Source: an uncultured Clostridia bacterium
Lineage (GTDB): Bacteria; Bacillota; Clostridia; Oscillospirales; Acutalibacteraceae
Length of the DNA stretch: 39,335 nt
Direction: 5' to 3'
Assembly: GCA_937916395.1 (NCBI GenBank)
Contig: CALFTN010000078.1
Location: 1-39,335 of the forward strand
Shown: positions 7,412 through 14,484 of the stretch, in pieces
How the letters are laid out: every line of letters begins with the position of its first letter
How positions within the stretch are numbered: position 1 is the first letter of the stretch
Translations under genes and position numbers: made by a program
Notes under the pieces: model-generated
Seen by the model: the letters and a program-made list of their open reading frames with translations, nothing else
What the model was told of the DNA's origin: nothing
Databases searched by the model: none

Positions 7412-8881
7412 TTAAAATTGAAAATAAAGGAATGGATTGTAGCTGTCACCAACAAGTGAAAGGGTCGAGAGAATTAAAATAATTACTGGTAACGCTATTG
7501 AAATTATTTCATAAGCTTTTTTCTTTTTTTCTGTGTCACATTTCGAAATGAAAAATTCTTTTGCTTTTTTAGTTATTGGAGTAACTGCAGCTATTGCAAC
7601 TACAATAAAAAACAAATTAGAGGTTAAAAGAGCCTTTGTTTCAAAATCTATAAATCCGTTGCCGTTTAAACCAACAAGCCCTTTTAAAACAATCGGTATG
7701 AATTTAAAATCTGAAAATCTGAATAAAATCCAACCGAAATAAACTACAATTAAGGTGTAAGCTCTTCTTAAAAATGTCGGAGCGGTTTTAAGAATTTTTG
7801 AAAATCCTGCTTTTTCTATTGCAAGAAAAACGAAAAAGAAAAGTCCCCATAAAACAAAGTTCCACGAAGCACCGTGCCAAAGGCCTGTCAAAAACCAGAC
7901 AATTACAAGGTTTCGGTAAGTTTTGAGTTTTCCTTTTCTGTTGCCACCAAGCGGAATGTAAACGTAATCTCTGAAAAATGTACTTAAAGAAATGTGCCAT
8001 CTTCTCCAGAAATCTGTAATAGATTTTGCTGTATAAGGGTAGTTGAAGTTTTCTTTAAAATGAAAACCAACCATAAGTCCCATACCAATTGCCATATCAG
8101 AATATGCAGAAAAATCCAAATAGATTTGAAGCATATAGAAAAATACACCAAAAAGAATGCCGACAGCAGAACGTGATGAAAGCTCTGAAAGAGCGGCAGC
8201 AGCTGTTTCAGGCGAAGACATAAATGCAGTTGAAACTAAAAGCTGGTCTGAAAGTGAGCCACAAACATTTGCAATTAACGCTTTTTTACCAAGACCAATA
8301 GAAAATCTTGTAATGCCTTCGCAAACTTCTGTAAAATCAATTCTTCTGTTTTCAATTTCTTTCTGCACATCGCTGTATCGCACAATAGGACCAGCTATAC
8401 ATTGGTAAAAAAGACTTGAGTAAAGAAGTAAATATGTAAATTTCTTTTGCGCCGGTAATTCACCTTTATAAACATCAACAACATAAGAAATGAGTTGGAA
8501 TGTATAAAAAGAAATACCTATAGGAAGTAATATTTCTGGTATTACATCAGGAACGCCTAAAACAGCGTGTATGTTTGAAAGTAAAAAGCCTGTGTATTTG
8601 AAAAAACCAATAATTAAGAGGTTTAATGTAACAGAAATTACCAAGACCAGTTTTTTAGAACGCTCTTTTTCACAAGCGTTTTGTATGATGAGGGCAGAAA
8701 CCCAGTCTAAAAATGTCATTCCTATTAAAATTAAGACATAGACAGGCTCGCCCCATGTGTAAAAAACAATGGAAGCCGCTAAAAGTATGTAATTTCTTGT
8801 TTGATTCTTTTTACAAAACGCATAAACCAGAAGCGTTAAAGGTAAAAAAGCATAAATAAAAATTAAACTTGAAAATACCAT
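7412..8881 (-). CDS. MBOAT family membrane O-acyltransferase (AlgI/PatA-like)
   Basis: The 489-residue polytopic membrane protein begins with the typical MVFSSLIFIYAFLPL and ends in a hydrophobic helix. Family landmarks are LLPIGISFYTFQ (about 119-129), CIAGPIVRY, YLDFSAYSDMAIGMG, FWRRWHISLSTFFRDYVYIPLGGNR (about 291-315) and LTGLWHGASWNFVLWG with the invariant histidine at 336. These match AlgI, the membrane subunit that passes acetyl groups to extracytoplasmic glycans. The DHHW gene follows 22 bases downstream of its stop on the same strand, and a promoter lies about 40 bases upstream of its start. Together they form a two-gene O-acylation unit. Neither donor nor glycan can be deduced from the window. 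Confidence 0.92.
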   Translation of the reverse strand: MVFSSLIFIYAFLPLTLLVYAFCKKNQTRNYILLAASIVFYTWGEPVYVLILIGMTFLDWVSALIIQNACEKERSKKLVLVISVTLNLLIIGFFKYTGFLLSNIHAVLGVPDVIPEILLPIGISFYTFQLISYVVDVYKGELPAQKKFTYLLLYSSLFYQCIAGPIVRYSDVQKEIENRRIDFTEVCEGITRFSIGLGKKALIANVCGSLSDQLLVSTAFMSSPETAAAALSELSSRSAVGILFGVFFYMLQIYLDFSAYSDMAIGMGLMVGFHFKENFNYPYTAKSITDFWRRWHISLSTFFRDYVYIPLGGNRKGKLKTYRNLVIVWFLTGLWHGASWNFVLWGLFFFVFLAIEKAGFSKILKTAPTFLRRAYTLIVVYFGWILFRFSDFKFIPIVLKGLVGLNGNGFIDFETKALLTSNLFFIVVAIAAVTPITKKAKEFFISKCDTEKKKKAYEIISIALPVIILILSTLSLVGDSYNPFLYFQF

Positions 8882-8921
8882 TAATACATTCGTCCTAAAA
8901 TAGAAATTTTACCAATATAGT

Positions 8922-8950
8922 ATTATATAGAAATTCGACAAGAAAAACAA
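8922..8950 (-). promoter_or_regulatory. sigma-A promoter for MBOAT-DHHW operon
   Basis: On the minus strand, -35 TTGTTT (8945-8950) and -10 TATAAT (8922-8927) are 17 bases apart and sit about 40 bases before the MBOAT start codon. Confidence 0.55.
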
Positions 8951-9022
8951 GTCTTTATTCACTTTTAATAAAATTTACCATAAAGTACTGTATAAATTGT
9001 TCTTTAAAGGTGCATTTTTCTC

Positions 9023-9051
9023 TTGACTTAAAGCCTTTAATGTACTAAAAT
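9023..9051 (+). promoter_or_regulatory. sigma-A promoter for scaffold-GGGtGRT genes
   Basis: The -35 TTGACT (9023-9028) and -10 TAAAAT (9046-9051) have a 17-base spacer, about 42 bases before the start codon at 9093. Confidence 0.65.
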
Positions 9052-9092
9052 GTTATAGTAAAAAATAAACATCCGAAAGGAGTCAATGATTT

Positions 9093-9785
9093 ATGAACTA
9101 TTCACACGAAGTAGAAAACATGTGCATAGTAGCAAAAGGTCCACAGCACGGTCCTGCACCTATTCCAGAAGAAGCAAAATGGGTGAAGGCATACGAAATT
9201 AAAGACATTTCAGGTTTCACACACGGTGTGGGTTGGTGTGCACCACAACAGGGTACATGTAAACTCACTCTCAACGTTAAAAACGGTATCGTTGAAGAAG
9301 CTCTTGTTGAAACACTCGGTTGCTCAGGTATGACACACTCTGCAGCTATGGCAGCAGAAATTCTTCCTGGCAAAACTCTTTTAGAGTGCCTTAACACAGA
9401 CTTGGTTTGTGACGCTATTAACGTTGCTATGCGTGAACTTTTCCTTCAGATAGTTTACGGCCGTAGCCAATCAGCATTCTCAGAAGATGGTCTTGTTGTT
9501 GGTGCAGGTCTTGAAGACTTAGGTAAAGGTCTTCGTTCACAGGTTGGTACAATGTTCAGCACAAAAGCAAAAGGCGTACGTTATATGGAAATGGCAGAAG
9601 GCTATATCACTCGTATGGCTCTTGACGCTGACAATCAGGTTATCGGTTACGAATTCGTAAAACTTGGTAAAATGATGGAAGATATCCGTCATGGTATGTC
9701 TGCTGACGAAGCACTTAAAAACAACACAGGTAACTATGGTCGTTTTGCTGACGCTGTTAAGTATATCGACCCTAGAGAAGAATAA
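9093..9785 (+). CDS. NifU/IscU-like iron-sulfur cluster assembly scaffold
   Basis: The 230-residue protein resembles the scaffold superfamily. VETLGCSGMTHSAAMAAEILPGKTL (quoted in parts: LGCSGM at 75-80, PGKTL at 92-96) aligns by eye with the IscU region GCGSAIASSSLATEWVKGKT. Cys77 would be the central cluster ligand, Cys49 or Cys56 the first and Cys106 the third. It is longer than IscU (about 128 residues), with a distinct C-terminal half (about 125-230) of unknown role. The start at 9093 is ten bases after AAGGAG; an ATG at 9087 is out of frame. Asparagine codons are 9 AAC to 1 AAT, unlike neighbouring genes, which points to high expression. It is followed after 20 bases by the GGGtGRT gene, and I recall the two being annotated side by side in other Clostridia. 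Confidence 0.75.
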   Translation: MNYSHEVENMCIVAKGPQHGPAPIPEEAKWVKAYEIKDISGFTHGVGWCAPQQGTCKLTLNVKNGIVEEALVETLGCSGMTHSAAMAAEILPGKTLLECLNTDLVCDAINVAMRELFLQIVYGRSQSAFSEDGLVVGAGLEDLGKGLRSQVGTMFSTKAKGVRYMEMAEGYITRMALDADNQVIGYEFVKLGKMMEDIRHGMSADEALKNNTGNYGRFADAVKYIDPREE

Positions 9786-9805
9786 GATAAGGGAGGACAC
9801 TGAAA

Positions 9806-10813
9806 ATGGCTAATGATATGAGATTCGAAGGTAAAGAAAGAAGAATGGCCGGTATTGAAAAGTGCCTTGCCGAATATGGTATTGAAAGCCTTGAGGCTGC
9901 AAGAGAACTTTGCCTTTCAAAAGGTATTGACGTAGAAAAAGAAGTTAAGAGTGTTCAACCTATTGCATTTGAAAATGCTGTTTGGGCTTATACACTCGGT
10001 GTTGCAGTTGCTCTCAAGAGTGGTGCAACAAAAGCTGCTGATGCTGCTGCTAAAATTGGTATTGGTCTTCAGGCATTCTGTATCCCTGGTTCTGTTGCTG
10101 ACCAGAGAAAAGTTGGTCTTGGTCATGGTAACCTTGGTGCAATGCTTCTTGATGATAATACAAAGTGCTTTGCATTCCTTGCAGGTCACGAAAGCTTTGC
10201 TGCTGCTGAAGGTGCTATCGGTATTGCACGTTCTGCAAACAAAGTTAGAAAAGAACCATTAAGAGTTATTCTTAACGGTCTTGGTAAAGACGCTGCTATG
10301 ATTATTTCAAGAATCAATGGTTTCACTTATGTTGAAACAGATTATGATTATTACACAGATGAACTTAAAATTGTTAACGAAACAGCTTATTCAAACGGTG
10401 AAAGAGCAAAGGTTCGTTGCTATGGTTCAAATGATGTAAACGAAGGCGTAGCAATTATGCGTAAAGAACAAGTTGATGTATCTATCACAGGTAACTCAAC
10501 TAACCCAACTCGTTTCCAACACCCAGTTGCTGGTACCTATAAGAAATGGGCTATGGAAAACAATGTTAAATACTTCTCAGTTGCTTCTGGTGGCGGTACA
10601 GGCCGTACACTTCACCCAGACAACGTTGCTGCTGGTCCTGCTTCTTATGGTCTTACAGACACAATGGGCAGAATGCACGGTGATGCTCAGTTTGCTGGTT
10701 CTTCATCAGTTCCAGCTCACGTTGAAATGATGGGTCTTCTCGGTGCAGGTAACAACCCAATGGTTGGTATGACAGTTGCTTGTGCTGTTGCAGTTGAAGA
10801 AAGTGCAAAATAA
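9806..10813 (+). CDS. GGGtGRT family protein (function unknown)
   Basis: The 335-residue protein contains the family's name motif GGGTGRT at residues 262-268, followed by LHPDN, GLTDTMGRMHGDAQFAGSS (282-300) and MMGLLGAGNNPMVGMT. It also has a glycine-rich IPGSVADQRKVGLGHGNLGA stretch at about 93-112. No signal peptide or membrane helix is apparent, so it should be cytoplasmic. Six cysteines (20, 36, 92, 121, 205, 326) are not arranged in a standard cluster motif. It starts 20 bases after the scaffold gene behind GGGAGG and shares its promoter. The conserved pairing suggests that it receives or uses an iron-sulfur cluster, but the reaction is not known to me. The glycine-rich loops could bind phosphate or a nucleotide. 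Confidence 0.85.
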   Translation: MANDMRFEGKERRMAGIEKCLAEYGIESLEAARELCLSKGIDVEKEVKSVQPIAFENAVWAYTLGVAVALKSGATKAADAAAKIGIGLQAFCIPGSVADQRKVGLGHGNLGAMLLDDNTKCFAFLAGHESFAAAEGAIGIARSANKVRKEPLRVILNGLGKDAAMIISRINGFTYVETDYDYYTDELKIVNETAYSNGERAKVRCYGSNDVNEGVAIMRKEQVDVSITGNSTNPTRFQHPVAGTYKKWAMENNVKYFSVASGGGTGRTLHPDNVAAGPASYGLTDTMGRMHGDAQFAGSSSVPAHVEMMGLLGAGNNPMVGMTVACAVAVEESAK

Positions 10814-10826
10814 TTAATTATAATTA

Positions 10827-10865
10827 CTAAAAGCACCTTTATATGAAAATTATAAAGGTGCTTTA
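10827..10865 (+). terminator. hairpin between GGGtGRT gene and pduL
   Basis: A 14-bp stem (about 10829-10842 with 10850-10863; AAAGCACCTTTA core) is followed by only a short T-run (TTTATTC). It may terminate partially, giving less pduL than GGGtGRT transcript. Confidence 0.65.
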
Positions 10866-10893
10866 TTCACGATATTGAAAGAAGGATTTTATA

Positions 10894-11466
10894 ATGGCAA
10901 AAGTTCTTGTTGAAACATCTGCTCGTCACGTTCACGTTTCTAAAGAAGATTTAGAAACACTTTTCGGTGCAGGTTATGAACTCACAAAGAAAAAAGATTT
11001 ATCACAGCCTGGTCAATATGCTTGTGAAGAAAGAGTTGCAGTTATTGGTGCAAAAGGTCAATTCCCAGCTGTTTCAATTCTTGGTCCTACAAGACCATCA
11101 TCACAAGTAGAGCTTTCAGCTTCTGACGCTCGCTCAATCGGTGTAGTAGCACCTATAAGAGAAAGCGGCGATACTAAAGGTAGCGGTGCTTGCAAGCTTG
11201 TTGGTCCTAAAGGTGAAGTTGAACTTTCAGAGGGCGTTATCGTAGCAAAAAGACATATTCACTTAACACCAGCTGATGCTGAAGAATTCGGCGTTGCTGA
11301 TAAAGAGATTGTTAATGTTAAGGTTGAAACAGAAGGCAGAAACCTTATTTTTGGTGATGTTGTTGTTCGTGTTAACCCTAACTTTGCAGCTGCAATGCAC
11401 ATTGATACAGACGAAAGTAATGCTGCTTTTGCAACACCAGGTCTTATGGGCGAAATTATTAAATAA
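10894..11466 (+). CDS. pduL: phosphate propanoyltransferase / phosphotransacetylase, PduL-type
   Basis: The 190-residue protein has the two-domain PduL pattern, which interconverts acyl-CoA and acyl-phosphate (usually acetyl or propanoyl). Zinc-site landmarks are visible: SARHVHVS (His12, His14), SSQVELSASDAR (Glu73), AKRHIHLTPADA (His121, His123) and MHIDTDE (His169). It starts directly with the first domain and has no N-terminal encapsulation helix, and no shell genes are nearby, so it is a cytosolic form, probably in acetate or propionate formation. It has a good GAAGGA site upstream. It follows the GGGtGRT gene with a hairpin between them and a strong terminator after it. Whether it belongs with the GGGtGRT pair functionally is inference from position and similar AAC/GGT-rich codon use. 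Confidence 0.92.
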   Translation: MAKVLVETSARHVHVSKEDLETLFGAGYELTKKKDLSQPGQYACEERVAVIGAKGQFPAVSILGPTRPSSQVELSASDARSIGVVAPIRESGDTKGSGACKLVGPKGEVELSEGVIVAKRHIHLTPADAEEFGVADKEIVNVKVETEGRNLIFGDVVVRVNPNFAAAMHIDTDESNAAFATPGLMGEIIK

Positions 11467-11482
11467 TTTTAATAAAATAAAT

Positions 11483-11522
11483 AGCGATTGAGTTCCTTTG
11501 AATTTTAAGGAGTTCAATCGCT
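11483..11522. terminator. strong terminator after pduL, overlapping end of XRE gene
   Basis: A 16-bp stem including two tandem G-U pairs (11483-11498 with 11507-11522; AGCGATTGA core) is followed by seven Ts. The convergent XRE gene's stop lies inside the right arm, so the hairpin also trims that transcript. Confidence 0.88.
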
Positions 11523-11894
11523 TTTTTTGTTTTCTTTTTTTTCTAATAGTTGTAAAAATTTCTCTTTGTTCTGTGAGGTTCTATATGCTAATATAAGTTC
11601 TTTTTCATCAATTGATAGCTCAGCAAATTTTAACGCTTCATATTCATCCTTAGTTTTTAATATATGAGGGTTTTGGTTGCTATGAAGTGTGGTCAATCTA
11701 GGCTCGTTACCATAGAATTCATTTATAGTTACTTTATATATTCTTGCCAGAGTGGTAATAATATCAATATTAGGTACAGCTTCGCCAGATTCAATTTTTA
11801 AATATTCGCTATGTTTGATGTTAAGAGCTTTAGCTAAACTTTCAGTTTCAAGCTTATTATAAGTTCTGAATTGTTTGATTCTGTTGCAAAGCAT
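11514..11894 (-). CDS. XRE-family HTH transcriptional regulator
   Basis: A 126-residue regulator. I chose ATG 11894, preceded by GGTGGTGAAAAA; a TTG at 11912 is in frame but has no binding site. Residues about 3-58 form a Cro/C1-type HTH (RIKQFRTYNKLETESLAKAL then PNIDIITTLARIYKVTINEF). A helical C-terminal region (SIDEKELILAYRTSQNKEKF) is of the type seen in phage-like repressors with LSxxEKxLIxxYR. The HTH recognition helix lacks the usual Q/S-rich pattern (HSEYLKIESG). Three tandem decamers lie upstream at 11942-11971, suggesting autoregulation and control of a divergent transcript. The target is not otherwise identified. Confidence 0.8.
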   Translation of the reverse strand: MLCNRIKQFRTYNKLETESLAKALNIKHSEYLKIESGEAVPNIDIITTLARIYKVTINEFYGNEPRLTTLHSNQNPHILKTKDEYEALKFAELSIDEKELILAYRTSQNKEKFLQLLEKKENKKSD

Positions 11895-11941
11895 TTTTTC
11901 ACCACCAAGCAATAAAAATTACATCAATAGTTTATCACTAT

Positions 11942-11971
11942 TTTCGACAAATTTCAACCAATTTCGACAAA
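11942..11971. promoter_or_regulatory. three tandem decamers, candidate operator
   Basis: TTTCGACAAA at 11942-11951 and again at 11962-11971, with a diverged copy TTTCAACCAA between them (11952-11961). The period is ten bases, one helical turn, 48 bases upstream of the XRE start codon. Such spacing suits cooperative binding on one DNA face. Confidence 0.55.
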
Positions 11972-12087
11972 GTAATAAAAAATAATATTCGTGACTTTAA
12001 ATATAATATGTATTTATGATGTAAATATAAAAAGGGAAGATGTTTTTTTAGAAATTTTAAAGCAAATATTAAAATTAATATAAATTT

Positions 12088-12124
12088 AAAATATCCACGA
12101 CAATTAACATGCCGTGGATATTTT
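12088..12124. terminator. hairpin terminator downstream of the membrane-anchored protein gene
   Basis: A 12-bp stem (12088-12099 with 12113-12124; ATATCCACG core) with a 13-base loop. It is placed for the minus-strand gene ending at 12128, and its TTTTT run also suits a plus-strand transcript from the XRE upstream region. Confidence 0.65.
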
Positions 12125-12127
12125 TGT

Positions 12128-12802
12128 TTAATATTGAGTTAAAGTGATATTGTAATATTTTCTTTTATTTTCATCAATTAAATTTAAATATTCATCTTCT
12201 GTGTAATGAACATCCCAGAATAATCTATGATATCTTAAAAGGTCGATTTCTTTGGCTTCGTAAAGCTTAATATAATCTTCTAAGGTGTAACCATTAATAT
12301 ATATTTTATTAATTTTAAACTGATTATTGTAAATTCCAATAATAGCATAAGCTTCTGTTAAAGGTCCATCAGAATATCCATTTATAACATTATTTAATTC
12401 GTTGTATTTATTATATATATTTAGCGAACCATATTTTTCATAAATTCCATAAGGGTCTTCAATTTCATAATAAATTAATTCATCTAAATTATCATAAGTC
12501 AAATAATGATTTGTTTTTGTAGGATTTTCTGTTGAATATATATTTGAATATTCGTTATTAATTGATGGTTCAAAAACAATATATTTATTATAATTATAAT
12601 CATAAATATAAGAATCACAAAATTTAATATACAACCTATTTTCAAAAGAAAATGTAATTTCATCTATATTTAATTTTATGTATTCTGTGTTGCTTTCGAG
12701 GTGTTTATTTACACTGCTTTGATAAATTAAAAACGTAAAAGGTGAAATTATTTGAATAATTAAAACAATCATCAAAATTATTTTTGTTTTTTCTTTAATC
12801 AT
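12128..12802 (-). CDS. membrane-anchored protein, possible diverged GDYXXLXY family
   Basis: This 224-residue protein starts at ATG 12802, with GGAGGTG just upstream inside the preceding gene; its first 8 bases overlap that gene. One N-terminal transmembrane helix (about 6-24, TKIILMIVLIIQIISPFTF) leaves the rest outside. The remainder is very rich in Tyr, Asn and Ile. Two segments recall the GDYXXLXY family often encoded next to DUF2157 proteins: NRLYIKF after the anchor, where GDYxxLxY would sit, and AYAIIGIYNNQFKINKIYIN near the end. The canonical motif itself is absent, so this assignment is tentative. Coupled translation with the HTH-membrane protein suggests that the two act together at the membrane. 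Confidence 0.72.
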   Translation of the reverse strand: MIKEKTKIILMIVLIIQIISPFTFLIYQSSVNKHLESNTEYIKLNIDEITFSFENRLYIKFCDSYIYDYNYNKYIVFEPSINNEYSNIYSTENPTKTNHYLTYDNLDELIYYEIEDPYGIYEKYGSLNIYNKYNELNNVINGYSDGPLTEAYAIIGIYNNQFKINKIYINGYTLEDYIKLYEAKEIDLLRYHRLFWDVHYTEDEYLNLIDENKRKYYNITLTQY

Positions 12803-14264
12803 TACTAGCACCTCCATCTGTAATTTCAGCGGACTGAGAATTAACTGATGGTAATTCTTTTTCCTTTTTTGATTTTCTTAATAATAAGAAATTTACTATA
12901 AAAAGAACTGCACCTGAGAGTAAGAAGGTGAAACCAAGTAAGAGGTAATCTGAGCCAATATCTGTTATGATTCTGAACATTAAAATAATTATAGCAAGAA
13001 GACCTAAATTAACTTCGTAAAGCTTATTGGATTTTGAACCCAAGATAATGTAGCAAATAGCAAGTGTAATTGTAAGTATAATTGCAAATGGAACGAAGAC
13101 GTCACCACAGAATACTGCAAAAATAGCTGAAACAACACCTAAAAGTAAAATTGCTATTTTTAACGGATTTTTAACAAGTGTGATTCTTGCTGAATATGCT
13201 CCGATGCCCATAATAGTAGGGATTGTTATTAAGTGTATTATTAAATGTGGCACTACGTTTAAGTCTTGATAACGATAATGTTCAAAAATTGAACCAACTG
13301 AATCGATACTCGAAATCATTGTGAGGAAAATCAAAGTTCCCATTAATCCAAGCGTACCAAAAAGGTAAAATGGCTTTTGAAAATTACGCTCTTTACAGCT
13401 TATTAAAAATACTGTGAATATTGCAATATAAACTGAACTAATACTTAATATTTCAATTGTAGATTGTATAGCAATAAGAAGCTCAAAAACAGCAATTAAC
13501 ACTGAAATGGTTGAAATCCATACGCTGAAATTGTGTCGAAATTCATCGACTTTGCCTTTGTTGTATCTTGTGAAAAACACACCTAAAAACATACTTGCAA
13601 CCAAAAAGACAATAGTCAATAAATCGTTGATGCTATTAGGGGTAGCAGTAAGAACTAGTCCGAAAAATCCGACCAGTGTAGAAACTGAGTTGAAGATATA
13701 TACGCCGGGGAGAATTAAGATTGCACTTATTGCTAAAAGTACAAAAAGTTCAACATCAATTCCGAGAATGCCATTAATTAAAAATATGGTAGAAACTACG
13801 CCAACCGACCATACTAAAGCACCACTCTCAGAAAAGGCTACAGAGTGCCTTTTTTTAAGAAAAGTGAAAACTGCAACTGCCTGACCTGCGAGCATTGGTA
13901 AAAGACCTAAAAAGGCTTTTACGCCAACACCAAAATGCTCCCAACCAAAGAAAATGAAAAATATAATACCAATCGCAACAAACAGAGAACCTAAAACCGA
14001 GAATATTATTATAAGTAATTTGTTGTTTTGTTTCGGTTCTTCATTTTCAAGCTCAAGCTTTCTTTTTTCGCCATAAATTAGTTCTTCTATAGAAACATTG
14101 AATACATCGGCAAGTTTTCCTATCATTTCAATATCAGGCTGAGTTCTGTCGTTCTCCCAAGAAGAAACCGCCTGACGAGAAATGAAAAGCTTTTCAGCTA
14201 AAGCCTCCTGACTTATGTTCTGAGTATTTCTGAGTCTTTTTATGTTTTTTGAAATTTTCGTCAT
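12795..14264 (-). CDS. HTH (XRE) domain fused to multipass DUF2157-like membrane protein
   Basis: This 489-residue protein begins with a clear Cro/C1 HTH (about 6-60): ISQEALAEKLFISRQAVSSW then PDIEMIGKLADVFNVSIEEL. After a charged linker (about 65-82), roughly a dozen hydrophobic helices run to about residue 465. The first part (FLGLLPMLAGQAVAVFTFL, then ESGALVWSVGVVSTIFL) resembles DUF2157. The C-terminal tail is polar. The architecture implies DNA binding tethered to the membrane, so it may sense an envelope signal. TCACTAT occurs twice upstream, 30 bases apart (14277-14283, 14307-14313), and may be its site. It is translated with the small anchored protein downstream. The function is unknown. 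Confidence 0.82.
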   Translation of the reverse strand: MTKISKNIKRLRNTQNISQEALAEKLFISRQAVSSWENDRTQPDIEMIGKLADVFNVSIEELIYGEKRKLELENEEPKQNNKLLIIIFSVLGSLFVAIGIIFFIFFGWEHFGVGVKAFLGLLPMLAGQAVAVFTFLKKRHSVAFSESGALVWSVGVVSTIFLINGILGIDVELFVLLAISAILILPGVYIFNSVSTLVGFFGLVLTATPNSINDLLTIVFLVASMFLGVFFTRYNKGKVDEFRHNFSVWISTISVLIAVFELLIAIQSTIEILSISSVYIAIFTVFLISCKERNFQKPFYLFGTLGLMGTLIFLTMISSIDSVGSIFEHYRYQDLNVVPHLIIHLITIPTIMGIGAYSARITLVKNPLKIAILLLGVVSAIFAVFCGDVFVPFAIILTITLAICYIILGSKSNKLYEVNLGLLAIIILMFRIITDIGSDYLLLGFTFLLSGAVLFIVNFLLLRKSKKEKELPSVNSQSAEITDGGASND

Positions 14265-14443
14265 AATCTCACCTCATCACTATATAATCATATTTCAGTC
14301 GATTTGTCACTATTTTATAAGTTTTTTCCTCTGCTCAATTTTGTTGCTCCTGCTATTACACCCTTATTATAGTGCGAAATATGTAAGTTTTACTAAAAAT
14401 GTAACTTTTGGGTGCTTTTTTGTAATTTTTGGAATTGTATAGT

Positions 14444-14474
14444 AAAAATCCGTTGTCTACGACAACGGATTTTT
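14444..14474. terminator. hairpin terminator at helicase gene end
   Basis: A perfect 14-bp stem (14444-14457 with 14461-14474; ATCCGTTGTC core) and a 3-base loop, flanked by A5 and T5, lie directly after the helicase stop codon on the minus strand. Confidence 0.85.
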
Positions 14475-14484
14475 GTTATTTATG

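Noticed and set aside
9951..10730. Leu/Val-rich plus-strand frames overlapping the GGGtGRT gene
   Set aside because: They lie in the +1 frame of a strongly codon-biased gene, where GCT/GGT-rich codons produce long open shadows; no start signals are visible.
10894..11466. A bacterial microcompartment locus, suggested by PduL
   Set aside because: No shell proteins, no signature enzymes and no encapsulation peptide are present in the window.
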